Position numbers and translations under genes: made by a program
From: Arthrobacter psychrolactophilus
GTDB taxonomy: Bacteria > Actinomycetota > Actinomycetes > Actinomycetales > Micrococcaceae
NCBI RefSeq assembly: GCF_003219795.1
Contig: NZ_QJVC01000003.1
Location: 62,001 to 126,000, forward strand
Direction: 5' to 3'
DNA: 64,000 nt
Shown: positions 25,561 through 35,794 of the stretch, piece by piece
How the letters are laid out: every line of letters begins with the position of its first letter
Position numbering within the stretch: the stretch's first letter is position 1
The notes under the pieces: model-generated
Databases searched by the model: none
Told to the model about the DNA's origin: nothing
Seen by the model: the letters and a program-made list of their open reading frames with translations, nothing else

Positions 25561-28428
25561 CTATTGGCCGGCCTGAGCCTCGGTGCGTACCGTCGCAGCC
25601 TCCGCCGTCCGGCCTGCAGCTTCCAGACAGTCGGCCAGCTGGTGGCGGATGACTTCTTGTCCCTGCGGGTCATCGTCCAAGGAATCGATGACTTGTTTGT
25701 ACAGGGCGATGGCATCGTCATATCGCGTCGCATTGTCCAGCATGTGTGCCGCTTGAAGGATGGCCCAGGCTGTTTGCTGCTGCGCACCGTCGAGCTTTTC
25801 ATAAGCACTCGAGCCCTTCAGAGCCTGGGAGACGGCACCGTCCACATCTCCCCTGCGGAAGAGATGCGTTGCCCGGAGCATGAAGATCTCGGCCAGTTGG
25901 AAGGGCGACTCGCTGTGCTGCGCCAGAGTATTAGCGGACTCGATCATCGCTAGGGCACCGTCGTCACCGGCCAGGCTCAGGACCGCCGCCAGCTGCATCT
26001 GGGCGGCAACAATTGCTCGCGGATCGATCTCCTGCGCCTCATCCGCGCCGGTCAACAGCTCCAGGCCCGACTGCGCATGCTCGATAGCTTCCGGGTAATG
26101 CTCGGCGTCTTGATAGATGGAGGACATGGCAAGGTGCAGCTCAGAGGCCCGGGATGGTTCTTCATTGTCGATGAAGTGCTGCAGTCCCATCGTCCAGGCA
26201 CTCAAGGCACCGCTGAGCTCGCCGGAATGGCGCAGGGCAGCACCCAATAGATCGTAAAGCTCGCCGCGATCGTGGTCGCCGATCTCTAGGGTGGTGGTAC
26301 GTAGCAGCTCATCGACCAGCTCGATAGCTTCCTCATAAGCGCCGAATTCCACGAGGTCCTGACCTAGGGTGTAGCTCAGGGAGATCGCGACGGGTGATTC
26401 CGCCATCTGGGCTTGTTGAATACCAAAACGCAGCAGCGCCCGCAATTCTCCCGTGCGGCCCAGATCCATCAAGACCCCGGCAGAAAGCTGAATCGTCTGA
26501 AGTGCCGCATCGCGAGCGCCAATGCTGAGCAGGAGTTCGGTGGCAGCATCCGCGTCGAGCAAGGCTTTGGCGTTGTCGCGGGTCTGGATGTGGACGCGGG
26601 ACCTCATGGCTAGGAGCGCTGCCCGCCCCACCACGGAGGGTTCCAGCTCGATGGACTGATCGAGCCAGACGTTGGCCCCTGCAGCGTCTTGTTCTTGGCC
26701 GCATAGCTGCAGCATGAGTCCGGCATACCGGGCTCGGGCCCGGCGCAGCTCCAACTCGGGGGAATGCCACGGGCCGGCCTCCCACACGGTGATGGCGTTA
26801 TCCACGATCGCCAGGGTTGCGCGGGCACCTTCCAGATCGGAGGCCCCAATCAAAATGCCGGCGAGGACAGAGCTCAGAAGATACTGTGCCTCCGGATGCG
26901 ACTCTTGCACGTCGATCTCATCGTTGATCAAGAGCAGTTTGGCCCGGTTATTGTCCTCACTATCGGGCCGGGCAAGAACTTCCGAGGCACGCTCGGTCAG
27001 CCCGGCCATGATCTCATCCCCGGCCAGACGTAGCGCAGCGGCTCGCAGGACAACAGCTTCACGAACCGCGGCGACATGTTCCTCGCCTGACATGTGTGCA
27101 CGAATGCTAATGGCAGCGTTATGCAAGGCTGCGAGCTCGCGTGGATCCTGCGTCTGCGCCACTCCCTCTGCATAGGCCGAGAGTGCCGCATCAAAGTTAC
27201 CCACTGAGCCCAGATCGAGCGCCCGATCACGCCACTGGGTACTGCTCTGCGGTTCCAGCACCGGTCGGGGCGTGGTGGCGGCAAAGGACTCCGCGCTGAG
27301 CGGGAAGTCATGGCTTTCGGAGATCATGCGGCGGCGATGGGCAATATGCTCTGCATGCCAGGAGTTGGAGTTGCGGGCATCAAACTCAGCGGCCAACGCC
27401 TCGGCGGCAGCCCAACACATCGGCGCCAGCTGCTGCGCGGTTAGGACCGTGGCTTGGTGGCCGAAGAAAGCCTTGAGCTGGGAGCTGTCGGAGCCACGCA
27501 CGGGCACCTGGCCATGTCCGGCCACGATCATCTTGTCGAATAAAAGCCCCAGCGCGGCTAGGAAACCCATGTGGCTTCGATGCGCCAAGGGATCGTGGGC
27601 GAGCCAGGCCAGATGGCGTTCGGCCATGGCCAAGCCCCGGGCTTCATTGCCCGTGATGGCGCAAAAGACCAGGTGGTTGGCGACGATGCCAATGTTGTCA
27701 GCATTCTCGCGCGCTTCACGGTAACTGCGCATGTGGAGCGAGAGCAGGTTCTCGTACTGGCCATCGCGCAGCAACGACACGAGCGCCTGGGAGATGGCGT
27801 TTTCGGGTTCGACGCCGCACGAGTATCCGCCGTCGATCAGTTCGTTGAAAGCCTTGAGGCCGGCCTCTGTGTCACCTGTATTGAGGCGGTAGTCCAGGGC
27901 GACGGAGCGGACGCAGGCGTCGCAGTGCGAGTACTCGTCTCGCTCCATGGCCATGACCTCGGCAAAGGCCTCACGGGCATCGTCGAGGTGACCGTTCTGG
28001 AACGCCGATTCAAAGCGAGCCATGGCGACACCGGACAGACCGAGGTTGGCGTGCCGGTAATGGCGTTCCATGTCCGTCAACACGGCCTGGATTTGTTCCG
28101 TGGAGAACTGCGGGTCGCCGCCGAGGATGCCCACCATCCATTTGAACTGCCACAAGAGGTCGCTGCCGGCGTCGGGCTCGTTGGGGAATCGGAGTGGGTC
28201 CTCATCGTGCTTCGCCAGGCACCAGGCAAAATTGCTCAGCAGGGCATCGGTGTCGCCGCTCATCTGGGCGTTGTTGCCCAGGATCAGGCGGACTCGATAT
28301 TCGCCTTCCTCGTCGCCTTGATCCACGGCGAGGCTCAGGGCCTTTTCGAGAATCGCGGAGAGTTCCGATCCCCACATGGTTTCTGTGGCTTCTTGAATCA
28401 GATCGGACAGTTCACCGCTCGTGTTCAT
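25561..28428 (-). CDS. Large tetratricopeptide-repeat protein beside an Hsp90-like gene
   Basis: 955 residues, all helical and soluble; no signal or membrane segment. TPR-like helix pairs run through the chain, clearest in the last third (ESPVAISLSYTLGQDLVEFG, YEEAIELVDELLRTT, YPEAIEHAQSGLELL, YDDAIALYKQVIDSL) and around residue 425 (FDAALSAYAEGVAQTQD). The pattern A-x-Y-x-x-A is repeated with 34-residue spacing. No catalytic motif is visible. It is 70 bp downstream of the Hsp90-family gene and almost surely co-transcribed, so a scaffold or co-chaperone role is inferred. The start could be an ATG 33 bases upstream; here GAGGGG lies 8 bases before the chosen ATG. Confidence 0.85.
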   Translation of the reverse strand: MNTSGELSDLIQEATETMWGSELSAILEKALSLAVDQGDEEGEYRVRLILGNNAQMSGDTDALLSNFAWCLAKHDEDPLRFPNEPDAGSDLLWQFKWMVGILGGDPQFSTEQIQAVLTDMERHYRHANLGLSGVAMARFESAFQNGHLDDAREAFAEVMAMERDEYSHCDACVRSVALDYRLNTGDTEAGLKAFNELIDGGYSCGVEPENAISQALVSLLRDGQYENLLSLHMRSYREARENADNIGIVANHLVFCAITGNEARGLAMAERHLAWLAHDPLAHRSHMGFLAALGLLFDKMIVAGHGQVPVRGSDSSQLKAFFGHQATVLTAQQLAPMCWAAAEALAAEFDARNSNSWHAEHIAHRRRMISESHDFPLSAESFAATTPRPVLEPQSSTQWRDRALDLGSVGNFDAALSAYAEGVAQTQDPRELAALHNAAISIRAHMSGEEHVAAVREAVVLRAAALRLAGDEIMAGLTERASEVLARPDSEDNNRAKLLLINDEIDVQESHPEAQYLLSSVLAGILIGASDLEGARATLAIVDNAITVWEAGPWHSPELELRRARARYAGLMLQLCGQEQDAAGANVWLDQSIELEPSVVGRAALLAMRSRVHIQTRDNAKALLDADAATELLLSIGARDAALQTIQLSAGVLMDLGRTGELRALLRFGIQQAQMAESPVAISLSYTLGQDLVEFGAYEEAIELVDELLRTTTLEIGDHDRGELYDLLGAALRHSGELSGALSAWTMGLQHFIDNEEPSRASELHLAMSSIYQDAEHYPEAIEHAQSGLELLTGADEAQEIDPRAIVAAQMQLAAVLSLAGDDGALAMIESANTLAQHSESPFQLAEIFMLRATHLFRRGDVDGAVSQALKGSSAYEKLDGAQQQTAWAILQAAHMLDNATRYDDAIALYKQVIDSLDDDPQGQEVIRHQLADCLEAAGRTAEAATVRTEAQAGQ

Positions 28429-28498
28429 TCCTGCGTTCCCCTCAATACTTTCGCGTGACATCTCAATGGCTACCGACCAGGCCCTGATGTGGCGTGGA

Positions 28499-30331
28499 CT
28501 AGTGGTTTAGGCTCAGGTGTACTAAATCTCCCAGCGATTCGCTGAGCAGCCTGCGTTGCGCAACACCCAAGGGCAGATGCGCCGCCAACATGGCCTGGAC
28601 GTAAAGCAGTTTGATGGTGCGGCTAAAAACGGCCTCGTCATTGCTCTGCGTCAGTGTCTGGATGAGTGGATTGTCCCAGTTGGCGCACAAGGTGGCCTTG
28701 TTCAGCTGGCCCTTGAGTTCCGCCGCGGCACCCAGTGATTTCTCGGCCTTGGCGAGGACGTCATTCCACAAGGAGCTGGCCACACGCCGGGCCGCACTGC
28801 GCTGCATGCCACGCAGCACCGCATCATCGGCCAGATACAGGGCCGAAACCTCGCTCGGCGCGAAGCTACGAACGGTGACCTTGACGTCAAATGATTCCAG
28901 AACAGCGCTGGCACGTTGCTCGAAAACCAGCACGGCTGCCCGCTCGGCCAGCGCAGGAACGGCCAGCGAGTCAAGCAGGGATGCCAGTTCCACTTTTTCA
29001 AGCGTGACGCCTTCAAACAGGAAGGGCAGGCGCCGAATAATCTCGCCGTCGTAAACATAGCCGCCGTTGACCACGGGTTCCTCGGCCGGCACGATGGCGG
29101 CGATCTGGCGGAACTCTTCTAGGGATTCGGTGTAGCGAATATGCTTTTGACGCGCGACCAGGTCCGCGATACTCATCCGTCCCGCAGTGGTCTCGACGTT
29201 AAGCCACCGCGTCAAGAACGAGGCAAGTTCGTCGTCGTACGCGACAAGCGACTTCAACCCCAGCTGATGAATCTGAACAAACTCGGCCAATTTATGCGGG
29301 GCGCTGATGCCCACACGCAGGATCCAGGCTCGGAGCGCGGCCCCCAATTCCTCGCGCGTGACCTCGAGCGCCTCGTCGGCGACCAGCGATTCCCGGGAGG
29401 CCGTTGGCTTCAGCCCGCTCGAATCCACGACGGCGCGCACAAAGAACGCCCACTCCGGCAACAGGTCCTGGTTGCGTTCGTCCACCAACATGCCGCCGAG
29501 ATAGACGGCGTTGGCGGCGCGCGTGGACGGCGGCGGCGCATACGGCAGGATGTATGCGGTGCCGCGCGTGCCTGTCGCCGGGCCACCGAGTTCAATGACA
29601 TCCAGCGGCTTAGCGCCCAGAAGCTGCGTGCCAAATTCCAGGATCTCGTCCCGCTGCTCGACGCGCGCCTCCCCCGTCAGGGCAAATACGGGGGCACGGT
29701 TGATCGTGTCGAATCCACCGGAATCATTGGCGATCAGGATCGGCACCGGCAGATACTGCCCGTACTTCGTGGCCAGCTCGGTGACCTTTTTGGGGCTGCA
29801 CATCTCGGCATCGTCGCCGCGTGGCCGGAGTCGCACACTGGTCCCCACGGGAAGGTCGACGCCGTCCAGCACGGTCACGGAAAAAGTCCCGGAGGCGGAG
29901 CCCAGCCACCGCACGGCGCTCTCGCCTTCTTTCCGCGAGAGCACCTCAATCTCGTCGGCGACCATGAAGCAGGAGAGCAGCCCGATGCCGAACTGCCCCA
30001 GCCGGTCTTCTCGCGGCAGATCAAAAATGTCGCGCTTGGAGCTGCGCCCCACGGTGGCGAGCAGCTGCCCCATCTCGTCGGCGTTGAGCCCCACGCCGTC
30101 GTCGTCGAGCCGAAACACGGGATTGTCCGCGGTCACCGGGAAGATTCGCATCTGCCCCGGCGTCCCGGATCCGGCCAGCTCGCGCCGTGAGGAAATCGCG
30201 TCGCGGCCGTTCTGCAGCAGCTCGCGCAGATACACCTGCGGCCCCGAATAAATGTGGCGGCTCAGCAGATCGACCACACCGTGGAGGTCGACTTGGAACG
30301 GGCGGCTCTCAGACTCTAGGGCGAAACTCAT
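28499..30331 (-). CDS. Hsp90-family (HtpG-like) ATPase
   Basis: 610 residues, close to HtpG length but diverged. The GHKL ATPase domain is complete: catalytic Glu37 and Asn41 in LRELLQNGRDAI, DDDGVGLN (76-83), GQFGIGLLSCFMVADE (112-127) as the lid-side G2 box and GTSVRL (163-168). The middle domain has the conserved Arg313 in KPTASRESL, which in Hsp90 contacts ATP phosphate. The C-terminal third is poorly similar to HtpG. There is no C-terminal EEVD tail. It forms a two-gene unit with the TPR gene that follows. ATG is chosen by the match MSFALESESRPFQVDLHG; an ATG 9 bases upstream is possible. Confidence 0.9.
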   Translation of the reverse strand: MSFALESESRPFQVDLHGVVDLLSRHIYSGPQVYLRELLQNGRDAISSRRELAGSGTPGQMRIFPVTADNPVFRLDDDGVGLNADEMGQLLATVGRSSKRDIFDLPREDRLGQFGIGLLSCFMVADEIEVLSRKEGESAVRWLGSASGTFSVTVLDGVDLPVGTSVRLRPRGDDAEMCSPKKVTELATKYGQYLPVPILIANDSGGFDTINRAPVFALTGEARVEQRDEILEFGTQLLGAKPLDVIELGGPATGTRGTAYILPYAPPPSTRAANAVYLGGMLVDERNQDLLPEWAFFVRAVVDSSGLKPTASRESLVADEALEVTREELGAALRAWILRVGISAPHKLAEFVQIHQLGLKSLVAYDDELASFLTRWLNVETTAGRMSIADLVARQKHIRYTESLEEFRQIAAIVPAEEPVVNGGYVYDGEIIRRLPFLFEGVTLEKVELASLLDSLAVPALAERAAVLVFEQRASAVLESFDVKVTVRSFAPSEVSALYLADDAVLRGMQRSAARRVASSLWNDVLAKAEKSLGAAAELKGQLNKATLCANWDNPLIQTLTQSNDEAVFSRTIKLLYVQAMLAAHLPLGVAQRRLLSESLGDLVHLSLNH

Positions 30332-30387
30332 GGGAACCATCCTATCGGCCGCCTCCCACACGCCTTGACCCACGATACGAGTGCGTC

Positions 30388-30451
30388 AACCGCCGGAAAG
30401 TGGTGCGGCGTTCCTCAAAAACGGCCGGAAGGTGATGCGGCGTTGAGGGGG
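30388..30451. repeat. Repeat B2: two tandem copies, inverted relative to B1
   Basis: Two units of about 32 bp, one with CCGCCGGAAAGTGGTGCGGCG and a more diverged second one (GGCCGGAAGGTGATGCGGCG), sit directly after the TPP-enzyme stop. They match the reverse complement of the pair at 22947-23009. They stand between genes and have no coding content. Confidence 0.75.
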
Positions 30452-32140
30452 TTAGAGGTTCAGGTGGGTGGGGCCGAACATCTTCAGCATCGTCTCAACC
30501 ACGACGACGTTTGGCCCGTCAGCGGCAAACCCCGCCTTAAGCGCGTCCCCTACATCCGCAGCCGTCACGCGCTGAGCGGGAACACCGAAGGACTGTGCCA
30601 AGGCCACGAAATCCGGACGGGCCAGCTCCGTGTGTGTCGCCTTACCGAAAGCGTCGATCATGTACTCACGCAAGATGCCGTAGCCGCCGTCATCCACGAT
30701 CAGCCAGGTGACCGGCGCATTGTGCTGCTTGGCCGTGGCCAGCTCGGCAATCGAATACATCGAGGAGCCGTCTCCGGCCACCGCCAAAACGCGGGCTGGT
30801 TTTCCTTGGCTTCGCAGGCCCAGGGCGGCACCGATCGCGGCGGGGAACGCGTAGCCTAGGCCACCGGCACCCTGAGCGGAATGGAATTCGCCGTCGCGCG
30901 AGTCCCAGCAGCTCCACCCCCAGTACGCGGAGATGGTCATATCCCAAAACGTCTGCATCTCCGCCGGGACGGCCGCACGAATGTCGGCCATGAACGTGCG
31001 CTCCAGCGTGAGATCCTGGCCGTCGAGCCGGGCCTGGACCTTAGCAAGGGTTTCTTGAACTACGCTTTGCGGGGTGGCGCCGTGCCAGTTGGCACGCTCG
31101 CCGTGCGCATCGGTCAGGGCAGCATCCAACGCGCTCAGTGCCTGGCCGGCGTCGGCCCTGATCCCCAGCGCCGGACGATTGGACTCGAGGACACGGGGTT
31201 CGGCGTCGATCTGAATGATGCGCCCGCGCGGCTCCATCGTGAAGTAATTGCTGGACACCTCCCCCAGCGATGAACCAATCACCACGAGCACATCGGCGTC
31301 CTCGAGGACCTCGGTGACGTAGCGGTCCTCGATCCACGATTGCAGCGACAATTCGTGCGTCCACGGGAAGGCGCCATTACCTCCGGGCGTGCAGATGACC
31401 GGAGCATTGAGCTTTTCGGCAATCGCCAGCAACTGCGTTTCTGCCTGCCCACGCCGCACGCCACCACCGGCAACGATCGCCGGACGCTCGGCCTCCGAAA
31501 GCCACTTCACGGCTTCCCGGACGAGCTCAACGCGCGGTGGGTTATCGAACGGTTCGGCGAGCGCGTCCTCGACGGCCGGCACAAAGATGGGATCGAGCAA
31601 TACGTTTTGCGGCACCTCTAGCCAGACAGGACCCTGCGGCGAGGACACGGCCTCGGTCCAGGCATCCTGAATCGCGGAAGGGATACCGGAGGCGTGCTGA
31701 ATGAGCCGCTGACTCTTGGTGACATTGGCCGCGGAGGCTTTTTGATCATCGAGCTGGTGCAGCATGCCCTTGCGTCGGGCACCCAATCCCTCGAGCGGGA
31801 TCTGGCTCGCCACCACAATCATGGGCACTCCCGTTGCATAGGCCTCCTGCAAACCGGCCAGTGCCGTCAGCGCGCCGGGCCCGGTCGAGAGGAACAGCAC
31901 GCCCACCTCGCCCGTGGCCCGCGAGTAGCCATCGGCGGCGAACGCTGAATTGTTTTCCACCCGGGAGGAGACAAAGTGCAGGGAGGAACGGCTCAACGCA
32001 TCGAAGAGCCCCAGGGCGTGCTGGCCCGGGATGCCAAACACGGTGTGGGCGCCAAGCGCGGTCAGTGTCTCAACCACAAGATCGCCACCATTGCGCTGGA
32101 CCTGCGGGGCTTGGGCTGCCACGTTCACTACCTGCGTCAC
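30452..32140 (-). CDS. Thiamine-diphosphate enzyme; probable 2-ketoarginine decarboxylase (AruI-like)
   Basis: 562 residues, acetolactate-synthase-like fold. The catalytic Glu is in [15 protein letters not shown], the diphosphate-binding segment is [19 protein letters not shown] through VDDGGYG (GDG...D), and HQLDDQKAS lies in the first domain. Many ALS-like enzymes exist, so the reaction is inferred: it is translationally coupled (GTGA overlap) behind a guanidinobutyrase-like gene. In the arginine transaminase pathway, AruI decarboxylates 2-ketoarginine to 4-guanidinobutyraldehyde, whose oxidation product is the substrate of that hydrolase. No ilvN-type regulatory subunit is adjacent. The start is GTG. 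Confidence 0.8.
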   Translation of the reverse strand: MTQVVNVAAQAPQVQRNGGDLVVETLTALGAHTVFGIPGQHALGLFDALSRSSLHFVSSRVENNSAFAADGYSRATGEVGVLFLSTGPGALTALAGLQEAYATGVPMIVVASQIPLEGLGARRKGMLHQLDDQKASAANVTKSQRLIQHASGIPSAIQDAWTEAVSSPQGPVWLEVPQNVLLDPIFVPAVEDALAEPFDNPPRVELVREAVKWLSEAERPAIVAGGGVRRGQAETQLLAIAEKLNAPVICTPGGNGAFPWTHELSLQSWIEDRYVTEVLEDADVLVVIGSSLGEVSSNYFTMEPRGRIIQIDAEPRVLESNRPALGIRADAGQALSALDAALTDAHGERANWHGATPQSVVQETLAKVQARLDGQDLTLERTFMADIRAAVPAEMQTFWDMTISAYWGWSCWDSRDGEFHSAQGAGGLGYAFPAAIGAALGLRSQGKPARVLAVAGDGSSMYSIAELATAKQHNAPVTWLIVDDGGYGILREYMIDAFGKATHTELARPDFVALAQSFGVPAQRVTAADVGDALKAGFAADGPNVVVVETMLKMFGPTHLNL

Positions 32141-33219
32141 TTACTGTCTCCTTCGATAGTGGTGGTCGGCGCGAACCCGGCCGGCCGACGTCGTGCTTCT
32201 GCATCCAGAGCCTGGGCGGCGTATCCATTCGGCGCGCCAAAGCGGTCCCCTGCAATAAAATTATCGGCCATCAAGGTGACCAGTTCATAGCCCACGTGGC
32301 TCGCGGCGATGCCCGTGATCTCGGCGTGGTCATAGGCCGGGGCCACCTCCACGATGTCGGCGCCCACCAGATTCATACCGCGGAAGCCGCGGATGATCTC
32401 GATGAGTTCGCGGCTCGTGATGCCGCCGGCCTCGGGTGTGCCGGTGCCGGGGGCGTGCGCGGGGTCTAGGACGTCGATGTCCACGGAAATGTAGAGCGGG
32501 CGTTTGCCGATGCGCTCCCGGATCTTGGCCACCGTCTCCAGCACGCCCTGGTAGTAGACGTCGGCGGCCGTGACGATGCCGAAGCCGAAGCGGTGATCGT
32601 CGTCGAGGTCTTTTTTGCCGTAGAGCGGGCCGCGAGTTCCCACGTGCGAGATGGCCTCGGTATCCAAGATGCCCTCCTCCACAGCGCGGCGGAAGGGTGT
32701 GCCATGCGTGTATTCGGCGCCAAAATAGCTATCCCAGGTGTCCAGATGCGCGTCAAAATGCAGCATGGCCACGGGCTCGCCGGCACGCTCGGCAGCGGCA
32801 CGCAGCAACGGCAGCGCGATGGTGTGGTCGCCACCGATCGTCAGCAGCTTGGCGCCGCCAGCCGTCAGATCCAGCGCATTTTGCTGAATGGTCTCAATGG
32901 CCTCGTTGATATTGAAGGGGTTCACGGCCATGTCACCGGCGTCGGCCACCTGGCAATTTTCAAACGGGGACACGTCCCAGGCCGGGTTGTACGGGCGCAG
33001 CAGGCGGCTTGCCTCACGGACATGATTGGCGCCGAAGCGGGCCCCGGGTCGGTAGGAGACGCCACTATCAAAAGGGACACCAACGACGGCGATATCGGCT
33101 TTCGCGACCTGGTCTAGTCGCGGGAGGCGTGCGTAGGTAGCGGCCCCCGCGTACCGCGGAATCCTCGAGGAATCGATGGGGCCAAGATTCCCGTTGGCCT
33201 CGATGCGGAGCTCTTTCAT
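32137..33219 (-). CDS. Ureohydrolase, guanidinobutyrase/agmatinase-like
   Basis: 360 residues, Mn-dependent ureohydrolase. Metal ligands in order: His in [10 protein letters not shown], Asp-His-Asp in [10 protein letters not shown], and Asp-Asp in [19 protein letters not shown]. These are the agmatinase/guanidinobutyrase/arginase signatures, and [13 protein letters not shown] is close to the agmatinase substrate segment. The adjacent 2-ketoarginine-decarboxylase-like gene favours 4-guanidinobutyrate to GABA plus urea over agmatine. First gene of a two-gene operon. The reading frame extends upstream to 33429 but crosses the promoter region; [10 protein letters not shown] is the natural start. 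Confidence 0.88.
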   Translation of the reverse strand: MKELRIEANGNLGPIDSSRIPRYAGAATYARLPRLDQVAKADIAVVGVPFDSGVSYRPGARFGANHVREASRLLRPYNPAWDVSPFENCQVADAGDMAVNPFNINEAIETIQQNALDLTAGGAKLLTIGGDHTIALPLLRAAAERAGEPVAMLHFDAHLDTWDSYFGAEYTHGTPFRRAVEEGILDTEAISHVGTRGPLYGKKDLDDDHRFGFGIVTAADVYYQGVLETVAKIRERIGKRPLYISVDIDVLDPAHAPGTGTPEAGGITSRELIEIIRGFRGMNLVGADIVEVAPAYDHAEITGIAASHVGYELVTLMADNFIAGDRFGAPNGYAAQALDAEARRRPAGFAPTTTIEGDSK

Positions 33220-33531
33220 GGACGTCCTTGTTCTCTCGAGCAGTGGCTCAGCGGATTTAATGCAGTAGACGTACGTCACAACCGAGCAATTGTTCACCAT
33301 AATACAACTCTCGTTGCCTAATGGAAACCATGAGTCGCATTCCGCGAGCCAGCCACCCCGGCCACCATTCGCTTCTTCGCACCTTGTCCGCTGAGAGGGG
33401 AGGGATAGATACCCCCTATAAGCGGACACGGTGCGGGTACACGCAGTTCACTGGCGCACGGCAAAAATGAGGCCGTATAGATTCCGTTAAGAAGCCGCTT
33501 TTCCGCTCCGGGCCGGTGCTAGTGTCCTAGT
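33220..33531. other. Divergent promoter region
   Basis: 312 bp between the ureohydrolase and potassium-transporter genes. AT-rich around 33265-33310 (CAATTGTTCACCATAATA), the likely promoter of the ureohydrolase operon. No short gene with a ribosome site is seen. Confidence 0.45.
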
Positions 33532-33567
33532 TGCCGGACGATGGAGCCCCCAATTCATCGTCCGGCA
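33532..33567. promoter_or_regulatory. Perfect 12-bp inverted repeat upstream of the potassium transporter
   Basis: TGCCGGACGATG and CATCGTCCGGCA with a 12-base loop, 39 bp before the chosen GTG. In the mRNA it can form a stable 5' leader hairpin; on DNA it may be an operator. No U tract follows, so it is not an obvious terminator. I find no match to the c-di-AMP (ydaO) riboswitch in it. Confidence 0.45.
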
Positions 33568-33606
33568 TCCGCCGCCACCGGACGGCATACACTGAAAGGC
33601 TTGACC

Positions 33607-35586
33607 GTGACCTCCCTGACCAAAGCTCCAAGCGAACCCTGGGATTCAGGGAAACTCCACGGCAAGGTGGCCCTGCACCAGTGGCTCCTCGAGGGCATGC
33701 CGGAGAGCTCCGGTAAGCAGCAAGGACCCCACGGCCGACCGGCACCCAATCACAAGCCCCATTCTTGGTGGCGCGTCATGTGCCTGACAGGTCTGGATTA
33801 CTTTTCCACGCTGGGTTACCAGCCCGCCATCGCAGCCCTGGCCGCCGGCGTCCTAGCACCCCTGGCCACCATCGTCCTGGTCCTCGTCACCCTGCTCGGG
33901 GCCCTGCCGGTCTACAAGCGCGTGGCCCGCGAGAGCCCGCACGGGGCCGGATCCATCGCCATGCTCGAACGCCTCCTCCCCCGCTGGTGGGGCAAGCTCT
34001 TCGTGTTGGCACTGCTGGGGTTCGCCGCAACAGACTTCATGATCACGATTACACTCTCCGCCGCCGATGCCACGGCCCACGTCATCGAGAACCCCTTCGC
34101 CCCCGACTTCCTCCACGGGCAAAACGTCATCATCACACTCGTCCTCGTGGCCGCGCTAGCTGCCGTGTTCCTGCGTGGCTTCAAGGAGGCCATCGGCATT
34201 GCCGTGGTTCTTGTGGCCCTCTTCCTGACTTTGAACCTTGTGGTCATCGCCGTCGCCCTCACTAAAGTAGTGCACAGCCCGCACCTGACCAACGACTGGT
34301 GGACGGCGCTCACCACGCAGCACGGCAATCCGATCATGGTCGTTGCGATCGCCCTCCTGGTGTTTCCACGACTCGCGCTGGGCCTCTCCGGCTTTGAAAC
34401 CGGTGTGGCCGTCATGCCTCAGATCAAGGGCCCAGCCACCGACACGGACGAGAATCCCGAGGGTCGCATCAAGGGTGCGCACCGCTTGCTGACCACGGCT
34501 GCCGTCATCATGAGCACCTTCCTCATCACCTCCTCCTTGGCCACCACCATCTTGATCCCGGCCGCCGAATTCCAACCCGGCGGCGAAGCCAATGGCCGCG
34601 CCCTGGCCTTCCTGGCCCACGATCTGCTCGGCGAGGGCTTTGGCACGGTGTACGACATCAGCACCATCGCTATCCTCTGGTTTGCCGGTGCGAGCGCCAT
34701 GGCCGGCCTACTCAACCTGGTGCCGCGTTATCTGCCACGCTTCGGCATGGCGCCTGAATGGGCCGGAGCCGTGCGTCCGCTGGTACTGGTGTTCACCGCC
34801 GTCGCGCTTTTCATCACCATCATTTTTAAGGCCGACGTCGATGCCCAGGGAGGTGCCTACGCGACAGGCGTGCTGGTGCTCATCACCTCGGCCGCGATCG
34901 CCGTGACCCTCTCGGCCAGGCGTAAGGGCCAGAAGGGGCGCACGATTGGTTTCGGCGCCATCTCGCTCGCCTTCTTGTACACAACCGTGGCGAACTCGAT
35001 TGAGCGCCCGGACGGTCTGAAGATCGCGCTCATGTTTATCCTAGGCATCGTGGTGGTCAGCCTGCTCTCGCGCATCCGCCGTTCCTTTGAACTCCGGGCC
35101 AGCTACATTCGCATGGATGAGGCGGCCATGAGCTTCGTGGCCGCCGTGGATGAGGGCACGATTCGGATCATTTCCCACGACCCCAAGACCCGCAGCGCCT
35201 CGGCGTACCGGCGTAAACTGGCCCACGCCACGCAGGTCAATGCCATGGGTGATCCGCGCTGTGTGCTGTTCATGGAGGTCATTGTGGATGACTCCTCCGA
35301 CTTTGAAACCGCGCTCGAGGTCCGGGGCATCACCCGCCACGGATTCAAGATCCTGCAGGTGCACAGCTCCAATGTGCCCAACACGATTGCCGCCGTGCTG
35401 CTGCACATTCGCGACGCCACGGGCATGATCCCGCACATTTACTTCCGGTGGACCGAGGGCAACCCCATCAACAACCTGCTCAAGTACCTCCTCATCGGCG
35501 AGGGCGAGATCGCCCCCGTGACCCGTGAGGTGCTGCGCGAGGCCGAACCCGATCTCACGCAACGTCCTTGGGTACACGTCGGCTAA
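33607..35586 (+). CDS. KimA-type potassium transporter (APC superfamily)
   Basis: 659 residues. A soluble N-terminus of about 55 residues leads into 12 or so membrane segments starting [21 protein letters not shown], the hallmark sequence of the KimA/APC potassium-importer group. The following IKGP and the cytoplasmic C-terminal domain (about 500-659, with [19 protein letters not shown] and [16 protein letters not shown]) are typical of this family, whose C-terminus can bind c-di-AMP. Called by family resemblance; amino acid transport is the alternative. GAAAGG lies 7 bases before GTG at 33607. The earlier in-frame ATG at 33541 lies in the hairpin and would begin with a non-conserved leader. 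Confidence 0.85.
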   Translation: MTSLTKAPSEPWDSGKLHGKVALHQWLLEGMPESSGKQQGPHGRPAPNHKPHSWWRVMCLTGLDYFSTLGYQPAIAALAAGVLAPLATIVLVLVTLLGALPVYKRVARESPHGAGSIAMLERLLPRWWGKLFVLALLGFAATDFMITITLSAADATAHVIENPFAPDFLHGQNVIITLVLVAALAAVFLRGFKEAIGIAVVLVALFLTLNLVVIAVALTKVVHSPHLTNDWWTALTTQHGNPIMVVAIALLVFPRLALGLSGFETGVAVMPQIKGPATDTDENPEGRIKGAHRLLTTAAVIMSTFLITSSLATTILIPAAEFQPGGEANGRALAFLAHDLLGEGFGTVYDISTIAILWFAGASAMAGLLNLVPRYLPRFGMAPEWAGAVRPLVLVFTAVALFITIIFKADVDAQGGAYATGVLVLITSAAIAVTLSARRKGQKGRTIGFGAISLAFLYTTVANSIERPDGLKIALMFILGIVVVSLLSRIRRSFELRASYIRMDEAAMSFVAAVDEGTIRIISHDPKTRSASAYRRKLAHATQVNAMGDPRCVLFMEVIVDDSSDFETALEVRGITRHGFKILQVHSSNVPNTIAAVLLHIRDATGMIPHIYFRWTEGNPINNLLKYLLIGEGEIAPVTREVLREAEPDLTQRPWVHVG

Positions 35587-35658
35587 GCCCCGAGGGGCCC
35601 ATCACGGAATAGAAAATGCGCCATGAGGTGCATTTTGGCCTCGGGCATGTCCGTCTCT

Positions 35659-35723
35659 GCGTTGACTTGGCAGCTAACGCCCTTCTGACCGTGGAATAAG
35701 GGCATTAGCTGCCAAGTCAACGC
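35659..35723. terminator. Long hairpin, family C, between convergent genes
   Basis: Arms 35659-35684 and 35698-35723 (GCGTTGACTTGGCAGCTA and its complement, then GCCCTT) pair at 25 of 26 positions with a 13-base loop. It lies between the stops of the potassium transporter and the DUF2804 gene. A second copy of the right arm is at 40184-40209. Confidence 0.8.
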
Positions 35724-35794
35724 ACGGAGGCGGAGGTGGCGGAGGAGGCGGGGTGGGCGAGGTACACGGTCACGGTCACGGAGGAGCGCGGGGA

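Noticed and set aside
28499-30331. Possibility that the GHKL ATPase is a histidine kinase, MutL or gyrase
   Set aside because: The order ELLQNGRDAI, DDGVG, GQFGIGLLSCFMVAD and a downstream KPTASRESL Arg fits only the Hsp90 family.
33532-33606. Possible c-di-AMP (ydaO) riboswitch before the potassium transporter
   Set aside because: Only a simple 12-bp stem is visible; the multi-helix core and conserved bases of ydaO are missing.
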